DNA from: Paracoccaceae bacterium
GTDB taxonomy: Bacteria > Pseudomonadota > Alphaproteobacteria > Rhodobacterales > Rhodobacteraceae
Length of the DNA stretch: 64,000 nucleotides
Assembly (NCBI GenBank): GCA_030066855.1
Contig: JASJAU010000016.1
Location: 62,001-126,000, forward strand
Direction: 5' to 3'
Part shown: piece after piece, positions 63,157-64,000 of the stretch
How positions within the stretch are numbered: position 1 is the stretch's first letter
Layout of the letters: every line of letters begins with the position of its first letter
Notes under the pieces: model-generated
Seen by the model: the letters and a program-made list of their open reading frames with translations, nothing else
Database searches by the model: none
Told to the model about the DNA's origin: nothing
Position numbers and translations under genes: made by a program

Positions 63157-64000
63157 ACCGTTCGACCCCCGTAACGGCCAAAAGAGCGACCTTCGCGGAT
63201 TTCTCTTCTGTCGGACACTTTCTTGCAAAGCGGCGCTACCGGAATCTGGAAAGGCAGGACGCCGAGTATCTTCAAACCCGGATCCTCCGGTCGCTTACAA
63301 GGAAGGCCAGGAATACAGCCTTCGGCCGTGCGCATGGATTTGAAGGGATTTCAAACGTCGCTGATTACCAGAAAGCTGTTCCGCTACGGTACTACGACGA
63401 TTTCTGGAAGGACTGGTGGGAAGCCAGATACCCCAGCCTGGACAATGTCAGCTGGCCCGGCCGAGTGCCCTACTTTGCGCTTTCATCAGGCACGACGACA
63501 GGACGCTCCAAGCATATCCCTTACACGACGGACATGCGTCGCGCCGCCGCCCGCGGTTTTGTCGATCTTCTGGCTTGTCATCTCATCAACAATCCCGAAA
63601 GCCGCCTCATGGGCGGCGCCATCCTCGGCCTCACTGGCCCGACGTCCTTGCAAAGCCCCAGTGCGGGGGTGAACGCCGGCGCGGTCAGCGCCATTACGGC
63701 AGGCGCGGTTCCTTGGCCGTTTCGAAAAAGGGTCCTCCCTTCGCCGGAACTTGCCGACCTCGACGACTGGCGAGAAAAGATCCGCCGCCTTGCACCGTCT
63801 GCGGCGCAAACCGATTTGCGGATGATAGGCGGCTCGCCAAACTGGCTTCTGGTCTTCTTCTCCGAGATGAACCGGCAGTTTAGAGCGAAAAACGGAGCGC
63901 TTGCCGACTGGTTTCCAAACCTCGAGCTGATCGTGCATGGCGGCGTGAACTTCGCTCCCTATCGCGATCGATTCAGAGAACTGATGGACGGCGGCCATGC
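63153..64000 (+). CDS. GH3-family acyl-acid-amido synthetase, 3' end outside window
   Basis: The first 282 residues are visible. The region YQKAVPLRYYDDFWKDWWEARY is followed by the ATP-binding SSGTTTGRSKHIPYT near residue 113, the pattern of the GH3 (auxin-responsive promoter) branch of the adenylate-forming enzymes. Then come PSPELADLDDWREKI and IVHGGVNFAPYRDRF. Plant GH3 proteins conjugate amino acids to indole acetate or jasmonate through an acyl-adenylate; the bacterial substrates are largely unknown. It overlaps the gtrA-like gene by 4 nt and is cut by the window end. Confidence 0.87.
   Translation, partial: MNRSTPVTAKRATFADFSSVGHFLAKRRYRNLERQDAEYLQTRILRSLTRKARNTAFGRAHGFEGISNVADYQKAVPLRYYDDFWKDWWEARYPSLDNVSWPGRVPYFALSSGTTTGRSKHIPYTTDMRRAAARGFVDLLACHLINNPESRLMGGAILGLTGPTSLQSPSAGVNAGAVSAITAGAVPWPFRKRVLPSPELADLDDWREKIRRLAPSAAQTDLRMIGGSPNWLLVFFSEMNRQFRAKNGALADWFPNLELIVHGGVNFAPYRDRFRELMDGGH

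Overview
The window reads as chromosomal DNA of an alphaproteobacterium of the Rhodobacteraceae (Roseobacter/Rhodobacter-type). Base composition is GC-rich and genes are packed with many 1-4 nt ATGA/TGATG overlaps. The gene set is typical of that family: crotonyl-CoA carboxylase/reductase (ccr), ethylmalonyl-CoA mutase (ecm), mesaconyl-CoA hydratase (mch), malyl-CoA thioesterase (mcl2), sdhCDAB, mdh, sucCD and sucAB-lpd. No rRNA, tRNA, CRISPR array or insertion sequence was recognised.

Layout. 0-2.4 kb: a partial SDR, a RecD/UvrD-like helicase and the broken C-terminal end of a luxI-type gene. 2.5-33 kb: central carbon metabolism. It holds ccr, a PlsB-like acyltransferase, ecm, deoD, creD, the sdh operon (three small genes lie between sdhA and sdhB), mch, nnrU, mcl2, a TauE permease and mdh. 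Then comes the sucC-[sulfotransferase]-sucD-sucA-sucB-[membrane protein]-[lipoprotein]-lpd operon, an FMN-dependent lactate dehydrogenase, rplY and an orphan amgK. Together these are an acetyl-CoA assimilation route (ethylmalonyl-CoA pathway) wired into the TCA cycle. A shared TGTGATCACA-type palindrome occurs before sucC (three copies) and, in weaker form, before sdhC. A CTGC-N3-GCAG palindrome lies before mcl2 and a TTTGCAAA motif before ccr.

33.4-37.2 kb: surface-polysaccharide genes (ugd, a HAD-UbiA fusion, galE). 37.2-50.7 kb: a sugar or cyclitol catabolic island. It has a ribose-type ABC importer, three intact and one broken Gfo/Idh/MocA dehydrogenase, a TIM-barrel isomerase, two SDRs, a divergent LacI regulator with two operator copies, and a desaturase-like oxygenase with a MocE-type Rieske ferredoxin. 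This repertoire resembles rhizopine (moc) catabolism. The oxygenase gene appears to lack a conventional start codon and to begin at ATC. 50.9-54.6 kb: an NMT1/SsuA-type ABC importer, preceded by a 23-codon ORF that looks like the beginning of a lost amidohydrolase gene. 54.8-56 kb: a LysR regulator and a small protein.

56.3-60 kb is the most unusual stretch. It contains a DUF805-signal peptidase fusion with an in-frame TGA and the nucleophilic Ser replaced by Asn, a fasciclin lipoprotein, and a 95-residue exported peptide in which every third residue from 40 to 85 is serine. That peptide is followed, after a hairpin, by an HPr-kinase-like/PqqD fusion protein. I propose this pair as a candidate undescribed peptide-modification (possibly serine phosphorylation) system. 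60-64 kb: an isocitrate lyase/PEP mutase family enzyme, a quinone reductase, a GtrA-like membrane protein and the beginning of a bacterial GH3-family acyl-acid-amido synthetase that runs off the window.
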